NCBI RefSeq assembly: GCF_042242105.1
Contig: NC_092026.1
Coordinates: forward strand, 22,036,691 to 22,100,690
Length of the DNA stretch: 64,000 bases
Reading direction: 5' to 3'
DNA from: Pempheris klunzingeri
Lineage: Eukaryota > Chordata > Actinopteri > Acropomatiformes > Pempheridae
Shown here: piece after piece, positions 32,301-45,730 of the stretch
Layout: each line of letters opens with the position of its first letter
Position numbering within the stretch: position 1 is the stretch's first letter
The notes under the pieces: generated by a model
What the model saw: only the letters and a program-made list of their open reading frames with translations
Databases searched by the model: none
Told to the model about the DNA's origin: nothing
Position numbers and translations under genes: made by a program

Positions 32301-34712
32301 AACAAATCTTAAACAAGCCCCTTAATTTATTGAGAAGAGAAAATCAAGGCGAATAGTGTTTGTTGTAAACACCAATTGCAGGTAAAAAAAAACATTGTGG
32401 GTGATAAATTGAGAAAATAATCTATAGATTAAATGAACTTTAATTGCGGCTCTAGTGGTCTTTATTTAAATCCAGATTTCGGCAATTACTTTTGAGTACA
32501 ATGTTATTATTACAGATAAAAATGGTAGCCAACACTACAAAAAATAAGGTCCAAGGACTAATAAAAATAAAAATTATTTGAGGACACTGTGGTCTGCCAC
32601 CTGAAGTCTTTTTTTTATTACTTCTTTGCATCAAGTGCAAACTGTTTGTCCTCTTTTCTCAGGAGGACACCTTGTACTCATACATTCCTGGTGTGTGTAG
32701 TGTGTGTTTTCAGACCGGAGGGGGAGTCTGTACCTGACCGTGTGTGTACTCACTCAAAAGTGGGTAAAGTTGCGTGTCTCTATCTGCCTGTCTGATCTGG
32801 GTAGAGGCTATTAAAAGACATACATGCTGTGCAGGTGCCCTTTCCATCATGGCGGGATCTGCTCCTAATGTCACCTTTGTCACTGTGACTGACAGCATCG
32901 AGGGAAGGAGGGGGGGGGGGGGGTATTGCACCCCAATACAGGACCACCTGTCAGAGCCAGCATGCTCGCAACTGATGATGTTTAAGATCAACTTGGGGGC
33001 AGTGGACTTCACTTCAAGGATGTACGCTTCATAAACTCAATAGTAGAGCATTCATTAGCCCCATTAGGTCTAGACTTTTTAAAGGGTAACAGTGTCATTG
33101 ACCTGAAGAGAGTGATTTCTGTTAGAATCATCATTCACTTAATGTCCCAGAGTGCGATCTTCCCTCTGGGGTCCTACTAGACAACTTTCTTTCTAGCTGA
33201 TGGCCCATGTCAGCTTTTTCAATATGATTTAATTTGCTTTTGGACAATGTCCCAAATCCCCTAGTGTGAAATCACTATTTCTACACCTTTAATATGTGTC
33301 GCATTACTACACGTGTGATGTCATTTTGTAGGGGTATTTCCTGGGGATCAGTGGTCCCCTGCTTCCATGGGATGCTCAGTGAAGCAGCAAATTGAAAAAG
33401 GTGAGGCACCAGATTTATTGCCCATCACCTTTATTAAGCCTTGTTTGCAGAGACAGAAAAGTGAGTGCAGTCATTTCATGCTGAAAGTTACAAGTGTCAG
33501 CTGTACCCACTTCCTACTTAACTCCAAAGGAGAGCTGAGACAGATCTGCTGTTTTTCGTCATCGGCCTTTTTAACAGATGGGGCAGATCATAGAACATAA
33601 TCTGAGCATGCTGTTGATGTACGATGTGTTTGCACCTGAAGTCAGCAATCAACAGAACCACAGAGAAATTCATGTTGATACTTTGGTGAAAATCTTAGTG
33701 TTAGCAGGATTAGGGCTTTTTTCAGAGAATTATAAAATCACAGTGGAATAGGTATAACCTGAACTTCAAAATATTTCCCAAGGTAGCTGTGTCATTATTA
33801 ATAAATCCTACGTCTAGCCATTGAAGCATATTTGACATAGTCACAAAGGTTGTAGACTCCATTATGTACACGCTGAAAATAGCCAGCTGCTACCGTAGTC
33901 CTGAATCACTGTGGGAGTTTGAAAGCAAATGACCAGTTTCCCCTGCAGTGACCCCGGCAGCCCTTGCAAGCAGCCTGAAAAAAAAAAACCTTCACTTGCA
34001 CAAGAACACAGGGACTCAGATGCAGCTTAGGAATATGCATGTACATTGTGAACTGTAGCGATGAGGAGAGCCTGTGCTGCTTGAGACAAAAGTGGGTCAT
34101 GCAAGAACATCTTAAGGGACTGCTGTGAAATTCAAAAAACTCATTTGCTGGGAATTGAATTTCTAATGATACTAAATGAAAATGGAGCTGTGAAAGTGTT
34201 CCGCTCCTGCGCGAGCCCCACTTTCTACAACCCCACTGAGACACTGAGGCGACACGGGAGGGTAGTAAAGGCAGGGCTTATGGAAATGAATGGCACCATG
34301 TGAAAATCACATTTCATTGTGCTTTATTAAACTTTATGGCTGCTTGATGAGGCCCAGGGCTCTTAGATATGATGTCATTAGTTTACAGTGTTGGGGGATG
34401 GAAGTTTTAGCTCTTCATTTTCATATACAGTAAACATTTAATCGAGCAGGTTGACAGTTACAGCCCGGAGGAGGAAGTTGTTAGAGAAGGTTTGCCTGTT
34501 AAACTCACATGTGCACGTACAAAAATCCCTGCAGTTCTGTGCTGTACAGTAGAGTGAGCAGCTTTATTGGGGCAATAGGGCAAGCGGTTAACTGTTAGGC
34601 CTATTGATTAAGGGATCAGCAATAACTTCTACTGCTGTTAACGGAAACCCACCTTTCATAATCTTTCTGATCTCCAGGCTACAACTGCCTGTAATGGATT
34701 AGTTCTGTTTGG
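29301..34712. other. Gene-free sequence, second block
   Basis: No exon is recognised. Open frames reach 100 aa and show no family motif. A run of 14 G lies at 32910-32923. The rest is AT-rich single-copy-looking sequence. Confidence 0.5.
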
Positions 34713-34965
34713 GTCAACTAATGATTTTTTTCATTATCGATCATTTTTCAGATCCTCTGGTTGGTTGTTTGGTCTATAAAATGTCAGAAAAATGTCCTAT
34801 CACAATTTCCCCAGATATGGTGAGATAGTATCTTTGCCCAAAAAACAGAAATATGTCATTTACAGTAATATAAAACAGAGAAAAGCATCACATCCTCACA
34901 TTTGAGAAGACTGAAATGTTTAGTATTTTTGTTTTATTGCTGGCGTCACAGCATAAAATGTATAT
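34713..34965. repeat. Teleost repeat with CAACTAATGATT start
   Basis: The words tcaactaatgattt, ttcattatcgat, ggtctataaaatgtcagaaa and tcacatttgagaagactg follow the order of a dispersed teleost repeat whose ends carry ATTAATCGATT-like inverted sequences. Related copies are near 52125 and 58095. Confidence 0.65.
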
Positions 34966-37900
34966 TTAATTTGACCAATTCTGCCCATTGATCAAGGAGT
35001 AAAACTATTTAGAACAAGATGTGTGAAGGCAGTCTGAAGACACCACCTCTGTGTCTTAGGTCTATCTGGAGGTGATAATTATGACCGCTTGGCAGTGGAA
35101 GTGTGTTGATTATCAGCTTTTGACCATATCCATTACCTTGTCTAGATTTTTGTCTGTGTTCGCCTTCCCCCTTGGTTCACTGTAGCTCCCTCTTCATTCT
35201 TTATTTTATTCCTGTCCTCGTGTGTTTTGCAGCTGCTGCCCTGTAACAGCAGGCTGCTCTAAGTTACATAAGCATGTGAAATGCTCTTGACTGGCAAAAA
35301 AACAAAAAAATAAATAAATGAATAAAGGCAAAGTTGATTATCTGTGACTCATTCCAACATTCGTGAACACTTGAAGAATTTTCTAATTTGTTTGATTATC
35401 TTTGAAGTGACAGTCATGCATAGTAATCCTGATTTATGCTAATGTGCTGCTCCCCTTCTCCCAAACTGAGGCTGAAGATATTGGCATCTGGTGGTTTTGA
35501 CTTGTGTGTGTGTGTGTTTGTGTGTGTATATGTGTGTGTGTGCGGCAAATACAGGCGTGAAATATAAAATGAAAATGGACCAGTGTGATCTGTTGCTCTA
35601 AGTGCGTAAATGCTGCACCATGGATGCTGTTCATTGGCCTACTGGTGGAGAGGCTAATTAACAGAAAAAGCCTGCTGGTTTGGTTGCCAACACCAACAGA
35701 AGGGCATGTTCCAGATGCCAGCTGGTATCTGGAGGGTGGCTGCTTTTAGATTATTCACATTGTAGAGTGGTTTTAGGGGTTCACAGAGATGTGCAGCCAC
35801 AGAGCCATCCTCCTCACTTATTTTAAGAAGATTATTTATTTCGACGTTGAACTGAAATCCGGGTCCTCCTCACGAATAGCATGAGGATATATGAATGAAA
35901 ATTTTACTGCAGGTATTGTATATATTTTTTCCATTTTTTCAAAAGAGGATAAAACCTTGTGGACATTGCATCAAAGGTTCAAGCATTTTGGTGCATGTTT
36001 CCAATGGCAACAGCCGACCTGACTTAGCTTAGAGTTGCTAGGAGATGCGATATAAACCTCTGTGGTGCGCTACTGATTGGAGAAAGTCATAGCCCTGTGC
36101 AGTTAAGCAAGCTAGACTCACTAGCTTTCTGCAATGAGAGTTCAATCTAGTTAGCATAGCTTGTGACAGCTAGCATCAGCTGCAGCTGGTAAACTGTGCA
36201 GCCTTTGGAATTGAAGTGATATTATGAACTTTTGAACTGGAAAACACTATTGTGGTGAAAGCCATCACCGCCTAAAGTGGTGAAGCAGAGTAGGCCCTGT
36301 GTTAGGATGGAGCAAATGCAAGGAGAAAATGTTCCTAGCGTGTAAAGACGTAGGCCTCTAACTTCAGTAAGTTAAACTACCACTTTAATTGATAAGTGAA
36401 GCTTCATAATATTGTTTACCTGACTTGCCTTTGAGTGAAACACTGCATTCCTATCTGCTCAGTTTACTGGAAATAATATGTGAGACTCTTGGTCTTGCAG
36501 TTAGGGCCAGTTTAACATTCTGGGAAGAGGCTGCCGATAAAAACGAATACATATTAGGCAGCTATGGCGCATTTACATTCTAATGTTGATTAATGTGCAG
36601 TGCCCATGACATATAAATAAAACTGAATACAGTACATCCCTTTCACCTTGCTGATGAGTGTCTGTCTACAGAAATGATAAATTACAACTCTCAACTTTCT
36701 TGTGGCTGATAAAGTAATGTTAAAAACCTGATGAATGGGACTCCTTTGCTCCGTTCATGATATATGGTGGGCATTAATTGGGTTGTGGGAGTGTTTTGTT
36801 CCCATTTCTTTTCTTTTTTAAACAATCTCCTCAGTGTTTCTGAAAATAGAAACACGGCGATGTAACAATCCTATATGTTTATGTTATGACCAGCAGCTTT
36901 AAATATTTGATTTCCTTATTTGTTTCTGAGAAATTATATCCATTATTTGGGCTGTACAGATGGGTCTAAAAACTGCAGTATCCATGGAAAAGGTATCAGT
37001 CAGAGACATAAATCAGAATTCAAAATGCTTTGCCATGACAGCTGACAACAACACACAGTGCTATAGTTACTGAATTCCCCAACAAATGATCCAGAATTTG
37101 AAAGCATGTTCTGTGTACACTTTTTTCGTTTTTTACGTTATCTTTAACTTCCACCAGTGGTGCATGTGACAGAATTTTTGGCTTGGATGTGTCTTGGCAA
37201 AATGCACATTGGTAGTTTATGCACCAGAATCCCTTTAAGTAAGTTTGAAGCAAAACAATCAAAGATGGTGTAAATACATTTCTTATTTTCAGAATAAATT
37301 TGAGGTTAAATTGAGGTTGTGGTTAAAATGAAAGACTGAAACAAAGAAATACTTGTCATGGCTTAAAGTTGTCATCACTCTTGGGTAATTCTGTATCTCA
37401 CTGTTTGCTCTTTCAAAAATCAGCAATGATAATTGGTGGAGAAGAACCTTTTACACGTTTCCTTGGAAGAATTCCCAAACGGCAGCATCTGCTGTTGCTT
37501 TGAGATGTCAGTCAAAATGCTTTGCCCTTGAATATAAGATGAGCAAACTACCCTTGACAGACTATTTGCAAACTCAGTAAAGAAAAGTGTTTTTATTTCG
37601 AGTGCATATGTCTCATGCTGTTTACTCAGACATACTTATTTATTTAACCTTATTCACACCGATGATGTCTCTTCCTTGTCTTTCTTCTCATATCATTAAC
37701 ATGCAGTATTTAAGATATCTTGTAGAGTATCAACCCTTTTAACTGTGCTTCCTCTGTGAGGGAAGGTTGCAAGCCTGTCAAATTGTGTTTAATTTTGCAG
37801 TGCAAAGTATTATGTCTGGATGAGGAAAATGATGGCACGAGCCAAAACTAGTCATAGGGGTGATGGCAAACAACTCCCCAGATTCATTGGTAGTCTAGTC

Positions 37901-40900
37901 GAGTAAGACTGTGGTTCTCCTGTCTAGCCACCCCATGGCTTGTCTGAGAAGAGAACTACATCTGATATGATGCCAGCAGAGCAGTGTGCTCTCCCTCCTG
38001 GCACTACAGAGATAATGATTGCTTCTGATGATATTTATAAAGTAAAGTAAACCATCACTTTCATAGAATTGCTCACAGTTTTCACCCTCCTCTGTTGTTT
38101 TCAAAGGCATTTTGTGCAGCTTGTCAAACAACATTATCATTTTTCCCCAAGTTTGTGTTTCTTGTCAAGCTAATGGTGACAACTCTGACTACAAAAAAGG
38201 GCACAACTCTCAGGTGGTCCACTATCGATCAGCTGAAGGCGGCACACATTCTGTCTTTGTCTGCTGAAGAAGACATTTGTAACAGCATGTAAAAGAACTT
38301 ATGGGTACTCTGAAAACAACTACCGTGTTTAACTAGACAAATATATAGCGCTTCTCTCTTTAAAAAAAAAACATCCAATTATCACGCAAGTGAGTGTTTT
38401 ATGAACTCATAAACGCTTTAACTCCTCAAAGTGGGTGTGCTGTATCAAATGAGTTTGCAGCAGAGTGCTAGAAGAATAAAAGGACATTTTAAAACTGCCT
38501 GGGACAGATTTATAAACATCTTTCTGTGTAAACCTCTCCACGGAATGTGCAAGTGCAAGTGCAGATATTTGAGATATTTAAATGTTAAGTGTTTGACGAC
38601 AAGGAGATTTGAGTCTAATGATAATATAATGTAATAAAGAGAGATTTTATTCTGCCTTGGGCTGCTTCTATAACAATAAAAACCTTTGCACTTTTAATTG
38701 GGCTTGACAACCTTTTGTCGCAATTAGGTGCAGATTTACAAATCATTTCTACAACATTATTTACACATACAGTCATAATATGTAGGTATAAGGTTGGTGC
38801 TTTTAGTTACATTATATTTCTTGCATGCTGTAATGGTTTGCTCAGAGGTTTTATCCATAGTACATAACCCTGTGGAATTAAAGCGAATAACTGGATGATC
38901 TGTGGCTTGCTTTCTTTTGAAACTGACTGTCACATAACCAATATGTATTTAAGGGTTTATTTGATTTAACAGACACCTTGCAGTACTCCAATATTGCGCC
39001 GTCCCCTTAGACATCTCATCCCTCAAACATCAACTTGAGCTTTTTAACACAAAACATTCAGCCCGTGCATTTGTGACTCTTTATATCTTGCCTTTTTTAC
39101 ATCTTCTATTTAGTTTCTTTTATCAATACTTAGGTTAGATGTGAAATTTTTTTTGGTAAAACAAAGTATGTGACACACCATAATAAACATTTTGTTAAGT
39201 TGCGGTCGATGTGCTGGTTATTAGAATGAGGATGTCTGACACATGAGAGTTCTGCGGTGAATGTAGTTGACAATAGAAGTTTGCTGCTTGTTTGCTTGCT
39301 GTTAAGTGGGAATCCTTGATTTATTCATCTAGCCTCAAGATCTGTAATATTATAAGCTGGTTTGAGTGTAACTGTTTACATGGTCCTGTGCAGATGTAGT
39401 CATCGGTGAAGCTGCCTGGGGCATCTCTGTGTTTACCATCCCACCGATATTCATCTTTAATCAGCCAGGCCACAGATGGATTAGCATGCTACATGTTGAG
39501 CTGTGTCAGACATTAACATGCTTTCCGTTCGCTGACGGAGAGATGTGGGGGAGAGACGATAAGGTCAGCAGTTAAATATTATCGCTAGCCACAGGAGAGA
39601 GACCTGGATTTAGCGGAGGGAGGCAGGGAGGTAGCCACCACGCTTAAACGGCTCCATAAACACCAGTCAATGAGGAACAACCAGGGGCCCCTTTAGGGCT
39701 GCGGTGGTTTCCTTCAGGCATCACTCTAACAAAAACTAGGACTAAGATGAGGACACAAGGCGATGAGCATCTAACTTATCTCTCACCTACTTATCTCCAT
39801 CCATGCCAAATTACACCAGACTGCTGGGGCTGAAGTATGCGACTCACTGATGATGCCGTAAAACTTATATCAAGCACTTTTGGGAATGACAGAGGGATTA
39901 AGGCTGGGATTTTCTTCTTTTTGACCTCTAAGTTAGATTGAAATCACACGGTAACAGATAGGGTGTTGAAGTGTGGCAGCAGGGCTGATGTATATTTAAA
40001 CATCACTGTTCAGACTGGGTCATGTTTGTTTTTCAATCAGCTGGTACACCCATTCCATCTTCTCTGAAAGCCATGTTCACACCCTCATCACAGAGCAAAG
40101 CTCATAGTCTATTTCCGAAGTCTGCATCACGTTCGGTAGATCCCTCTAATAAGCACAGGTCAAATAGCCTCCATAAATCATAAAACACAGCACTTTTCCT
40201 CTGGTTTCGCTGCAGCTCTGCTGTAATGGAACAAGGGGCCAAGATAAATTGTTATTACTGCTCCTATAGCAGGAACCACTGGTGGAAAAAAAATCAATTG
40301 TATAATCACTCGTGGAGGAGAGGGGGAAAGGGCGACATTGAAGTGTTCCTCCATTTCAGATTATTCCTCTCGTGGAGGCTTAGCGCTGCTCGCAACCCGG
40401 GTAAGGGGCAAAACAGAGCGAAACACTGAGAAAAATGATTCATACTTAACAGCTCTCATCCAACTCAAGCACCCAGCAAAAAAAAAAAAAAAGCAGGTAT
40501 GCAACTCTTGTGGCTGCCATTTACAGTTCATTTGCTTTTGCAGGAAGTAATTTTCATTAGCAAAACCAATTTCCCCCTAAGTCTTCAGCCTGAATAATAA
40601 ACACAAAAGTTTTGCATGGAGAAGGAAAAAAAAAACAACGTTTCAGCTCAAACTCTTCTTTGCAGCGCTCTAGAAATATTTTAGGATGGTGGCTTTGTTT
40701 GGGCTCCAGGTAAGAGGTGTCATAGTTTGCAGAGCGTGTCGTAATCACTTGCCTTAGGAGAATCCTGCTAGAGAGCTAATCATTACCACTCTGCCAGCTT
40801 GTAGAAGGGGGGCACATTTCTCCCGCTCAACTCTGGGCTGTTTTCGTCTGTGTGTGACTGCTGCCTGTCAAACAAGCCACCGCTGCTTGAAACGGCAAGT

Positions 40901-41094
40901 TTATATCAAAGCCATTCACAACACAAGTTCATTTTGAAGCTCCAATGAAATATTGAATGGTGTCTGCCTTTAATCAGAGCAGAGCGGCATTATTCCCTGC
41001 AAAAAGTTTATTTCCCTGAAAACAAGCTGCCTTTCACTGAGAGCTTCATGCTGCAGTATGCTCTCATAGAGCTCTATAACTCAACTAATAAACT
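34966..41094. other. Gene-free sequence, third block
   Basis: No exon is recognised on either strand. Apart from a TG microsatellite it is mostly unique AT-rich sequence. About 39500-39730 is locally GC-richer and could be a conserved element. Confidence 0.5.
35502..35543. repeat. Imperfect (TG)n microsatellite
   Basis: About 42 bp of TG dinucleotides, interrupted by TTT and TATA. Confidence 0.9.
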
Positions 41095-41330
41095 TCATTT
41101 ATACGGCACCTTTCCAAAACAAGCTTCACAAAGTGGAGTAAAAACCAACAAACAGGAATCATGAGAGTGTTATTCATACAAATCACAAGGATGATAACAG
41201 CATCAAAAAAGCAATACATAGAAGAAGCAATAAAACATAATAAGGTGTGGGAAGGTTAGATAAAGGATCACAGGAAGGCTCGACTATAAAAGGGTGTTTA
41301 AGAAGAGACTAAATGAACAAATACACTTCG
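41095..41330. repeat. Degenerate teleost dispersed repeat
   Basis: The words atttatacggcacctttcc, acaaagtggagtaaaaacca and agggtgtttaagaagagac follow the order of a dispersed teleost repeat (tttatatagcacctttc ... tttaagaaggga). Diverged and without clear ends. Confidence 0.4.
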
Positions 41331-41350
41331 TCATCCTATGCAGAAATACA

Positions 41351-41490
41351 TAGCATGTTGGCACACTAAACTGAGACGATGAGCATAGCAAACATTGCCA
41401 ATTTAACATCAGAAAGTTAGCATTGTTATTGTGTGCACGATAGAATGTTGATATTAGCATTTGGCCCAAAGCTAAAGCCTGTTATAGCTT
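41351..41490. repeat. Second GCATGCTAA-type teleost repeat fragment
   Basis: The words tagcatgttggcacactaaac, read in parts (tagcatgttgg, cacactaaac), then gttagcattgttattgtg and attagcatttggcccaaagc match the family also seen at 20302, same orientation. Confidence 0.6.
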
Positions 41491-44400
41491 GTTATATGTA
41501 CATTATGCTCTTGATTGTGCATGAATGAACACTCATTTTATAGTGTGCATGTCGTTGTTGATATTTTCTTGATGGTATTGTTACTTTTTTAAAAATTTAT
41601 TTCAGTTTGAAACCATTTGGATTGTAAATCCAAGTTGTAAATTTGAATTTGGTGTAAATCATTCTGCCCTTTTTAATTTGCAGTCACAAATACTAACATC
41701 TGATGTTGTTGATGCATGTATAGATCGTCATAGCACACCAGTGTTTCCACTGGGCTCTGCAGGGGCGGACAAAAGCCACTTTTCATCACACAGTTGTTCA
41801 TATACTATTGCTCCACTGTCCAGATGTCAGAAAATATATTTTGTGATTTATATCTATCTCTGCTGATATACCAGGAGTTCTCTATATGTTCCCTGTGCTT
41901 TCAAAACCCAGAGGTTGTGTAGAATACAAATGCTACAGAAAAGAAGGTCTGCTGCACAGTTTGGTGGTAAAGAAGGAAGTGACCTAAAAGTAGGCCAGCA
42001 TTTTGATTACTTCTGATCAAATCCTGATAGCTCATCTTTAACATTCACAGCAGCACTTTGTCCACCCCCTAGAGCGACTAGATCAAATTCTCAATTAGGC
42101 TTGTTGTAAGTGTGCCATTGACCTTGAGAAGGGCTCCTTTTTAAACATTGTACCTGGTTTGAATGTTAAGACTTAAAAGTCACTTGAGGATAAATAGTTT
42201 GTGAGACCTGCACAGAAACTACAGGAATGTAGAACCAACGATGACGGATCTTATTAATACCATTGCTGTGTAACGTATAATAGATGAGCAGCAGCCTCTT
42301 ATTCTTATGTATCTGTTATTGTAAATTATACTGCCAATCCGGCTAAAGCTATGTTGAGTTACTTTCAATAGCCCTGTCTAATTTTGTTTACAACAAATGA
42401 ATTACAGCAGACACACACACACAAACACAAAACTGATTCATGGCTCCTAATTGGCCTTTAATGGAAGCGCAGTGTGTTAATAAAAATCAACCGCTCGTAT
42501 CTTTTTAGGAGTGGTGAACCTTTGGAGGAAGTGATTAAATTGGTTATGAAACAGGTAAGATACTCAAATATTGGGGTGATTAATTCCCCAGGGAGCACCT
42601 TTCACTGAGGCATCTTCTAAAAAGATGAATATAATTGTACCAATTTCCACCCTGAGCTCGTCTCTCACCGCCCTAATTCACTGTCAGCCCCTAGTGTAGA
42701 CCAATCGGACTAAGACAAAGCTAGTGACAGATGCACTGTAGTTCTAGTGAGGGGAAAATGAAAACCGAAGGTACTGAAGCTGGAATACTCAGAAATGCAT
42801 TAAACTCAAGCAATTATCCAGTGTAGTGAAATGGTAATTACAGAAAAATGATCAAGGGATTTATTGACGAAAACAAAATGTTGACTAACGTTGTCTCAGT
42901 GCATCACACACACACACACACACACACCGTGCGTACCAGCATTAATGCACGCCTTTCAGAATATAATACGTTAGAGATTCCTGCCAAGCAGTATCATTCA
43001 CACAAACAGACTTGGAATGGGAGAGCCCATGAAATACTTATTTGTTAAGCTAAAGGGCTACTGCACTACTACTGTACTAGATAGTAAATGGCTATACTGA
43101 CCTAAAGACTGTCACGATTAGGATGTGATGATTAAACATTTGTTTCAACAACTGCTTTAGCATTCAACAATAAGCCATAATAAGCAATAAGTGTTGACAG
43201 CATGCTCATGGATAACATTCACTGGATGTGTAATTGTTAAATCCCAACAAAATAATTACTTGGTTAAAATGAAAAAATAATAATTACCATCCAGTACACT
43301 TCCAGTTTACTTTAGAGTATGGACATAAAATCCCACAAACATGCTTCGGGTTTTTAGAAAGAAAACCCTTATGTAATATCCCTTTGAGCTAAAGATGCAA
43401 GTGGAACAACAGCTATTTGAGATTGTTAGCAGGAAGTAGTGCTTTTATTTCATTCCATTGAAATTCACAAGACCTATAGTTCAGTGCAGCCCAACAATCT
43501 TAGGCCAGAGAAGAGTCCTACTGATTTAATAAAAACATCAGAAGACATTCAAAATGTCATCTCACACTGGCTGCTGTTTTCTTCTGCGTTATGTGTGCTT
43601 TATGTGCATTATGTGTGCACTTATGTACGCTTTCATCTATCACATCACCGCAAACCTGCCCACACATTGCCTCCTGTGAATCCCTTGTGTAGACAGGCAA
43701 CAGAATGCAAATACGTCAAATGAGTTTTACAGAAAAAAATGATAATCAATGGTACTTTATCAAAGGTTTGAAATACACTATATGAGACTATGTGACACCG
43801 ATACTGTAAATCTGCCGGTTTTGAGCTATGTGCTATATGCTGTGAGCAACCCAATATAGCCCACAGTGTGATAGATCCCGTGGTAAATGATGCACTGTGT
43901 ATGTCATAAATCGAAGCTACCAAAGGACTTGTCATTAAAGCAGAGCTTCCATCAAAAACGGTTGATTTTCTAACAGTTAATTTAAGGCATGGGCACACAG
44001 ACACAGCACAGGAGCTGCTATATAATTAAGCAAGCACTGTATTAGGTCTGTGATTGCCACAAGGAAGTCTTAGATGTTGTATTTTACATTTGAAGAGTAA
44101 CCATTTTCCAACACTTCACGCTTTTTGTTGAATCAAAACACTTGATGAGTAAATAAAAGCTTTTATAGAGCTGCACAGTCAAAGACCCATCACAGGATTG
44201 CAGCTTAGGCAGAAAAAAAAAGAAATGAATGAATGAAAACAGCTGCCTGTGTGGACTGGGAATTATGTGGAAAATTCCGACTTTCCTGAAAACTGAAACC
44301 TCCTCCTCGAGAATCCCTCAGAAAGTCTTCAAAGTTTTCAAGCCTCGCTCAATGAAAACGGATGTGGGGAAAAATGCATCTGATGCTCGTGTCTCACAGC

Positions 44401-45359
44401 TTTAAGAAAGTTGTCAAAGCCTTGTCTGTGTTTTTTCATCATGCCTAGAGGGGGGAGACTTGAAAAAACCAGCACAGTGAGTCAGGAAAACGACACATTT
44501 TCCGAGATAGCTGCTTCATCAAAAGAAGCTTAGGTGTGTAATGATGGTGGTATCAATCACCTTGTGACAAAAACCGCAAGCACCATTGCTTTGGCAGCTA
44601 TAACAGCTCAGTGCCTAGTCAAACATTTTCAGTAGCGGCACCATTTACTCTAGTCCAGATTTTCATTACTTTTTCTACCAGTCTGCTGGTACATGAGAAA
44701 ATGCTCTGAATCCTAATTGAATCAGATATGTCTTCTGCCTGTTATCCATCTTTCATGTTTTTTTTAAGGTAGTTTTGCTTTCTCATTTGTTCCTTGAGGA
44801 CCATATAATGGCATACCGAAATCGCATAATTGCTTTGAAGCAATCTGCGTATTTCTTAGGTGAGTTCAACAAAGCGTAACAGAATGGATGTCTTCTTTTC
44901 GCGTTAATAGAGTGACTCTGCGTTTCTCTGTAGCCCAGTTTTATAAGATTAATGATGGGGGCCAAACCCTCCTTAAGGCTCATTCATTACCTTGGGCTCA
45001 TCTCCCTACAACCAAATATAACGCCATGAATCACTATTCTCTCATGCCATGTAGCTATACAGACATCTCTGGATCAGTTTACTGTTTGTAATTTCCTATT
45101 CATAAAAGGTTCAGAAAGAGATAATTGTTGTGACTGGCGTTTTGTGTGTGCTGCTGGGGATATTAAAAACATGCCATGTATTCTTTATGCCTCCCGAGAG
45201 GAGTCTCTGTTATTACTCTGCCGAATAAGACCTGTTATAGGACAGACCGTCCATCTTCTGGTGTCATGGGGCTCATAGACTGGTCACACATTGGTCGTAA
45301 GGACCTGTGGTATACTGTAGGAAGAATATTCTTAATATAATGATATTAATTTCAACCAG
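41491..45359. other. Gene-free sequence, fourth block
   Basis: No exon is recognised. The longest frame is 119 aa on the minus strand (43645-44004) with no recognisable motif. A unique-looking stretch with several homeodomain-type TAAT sites lies at about 42430-42640. Confidence 0.5.
42905..42928. repeat. (CA)12 microsatellite
   Basis: An uninterrupted CA run of about 24 bp. Confidence 0.95.
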
Positions 45360-45730
45360 CCGGTGCAAAAGTAGAAAGTACAGCACAGTCAAAGTACTGT
45401 ACCAGAGCACAGCTTCAGTAAACTGTACTTGAGTATTTGAATGCTGCTTCATTCAGCAGCTGTTGGAACTAGTTAGATTCCAGATTTCAAATGTGCCTTT
45501 GCAGCATATAACAATTATACAAAACATGAGGCCCAGTTATAGATTCAATTACCCAACAGTATACCAGGTATTTCAAATAGCTGGATAATGCATCGATAAC
45601 AATAATCCCATAATAATGTGTATATGATAATAATGCAACACTCTGAGAGGACCTCTCCGCATAAAGAATAAAAATACAAAGTACATAAAGAGTACTTGCA
45701 CGCTTTTCATACTTTTCATTTCCTGCAGGT
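45360..45730. repeat. Old teleost repeat with AGTACTTGAGTA-type ends
   Basis: The words gcaaaagtagaaagtac, ctgtacttgagtatttg, caattacccaacagtatacc, atgcatcgataacaataatcc and ataaagagtacttgc occur in the order of a dispersed teleost repeat. Highly diverged. Confidence 0.55.

Noticed and set aside
43645-44004. 119-aa minus-strand frame in the gene-free region
   Set aside because: No domain, no codon-like composition and no flanking splice pattern; a frame of this length is expected by chance in 43 kb.
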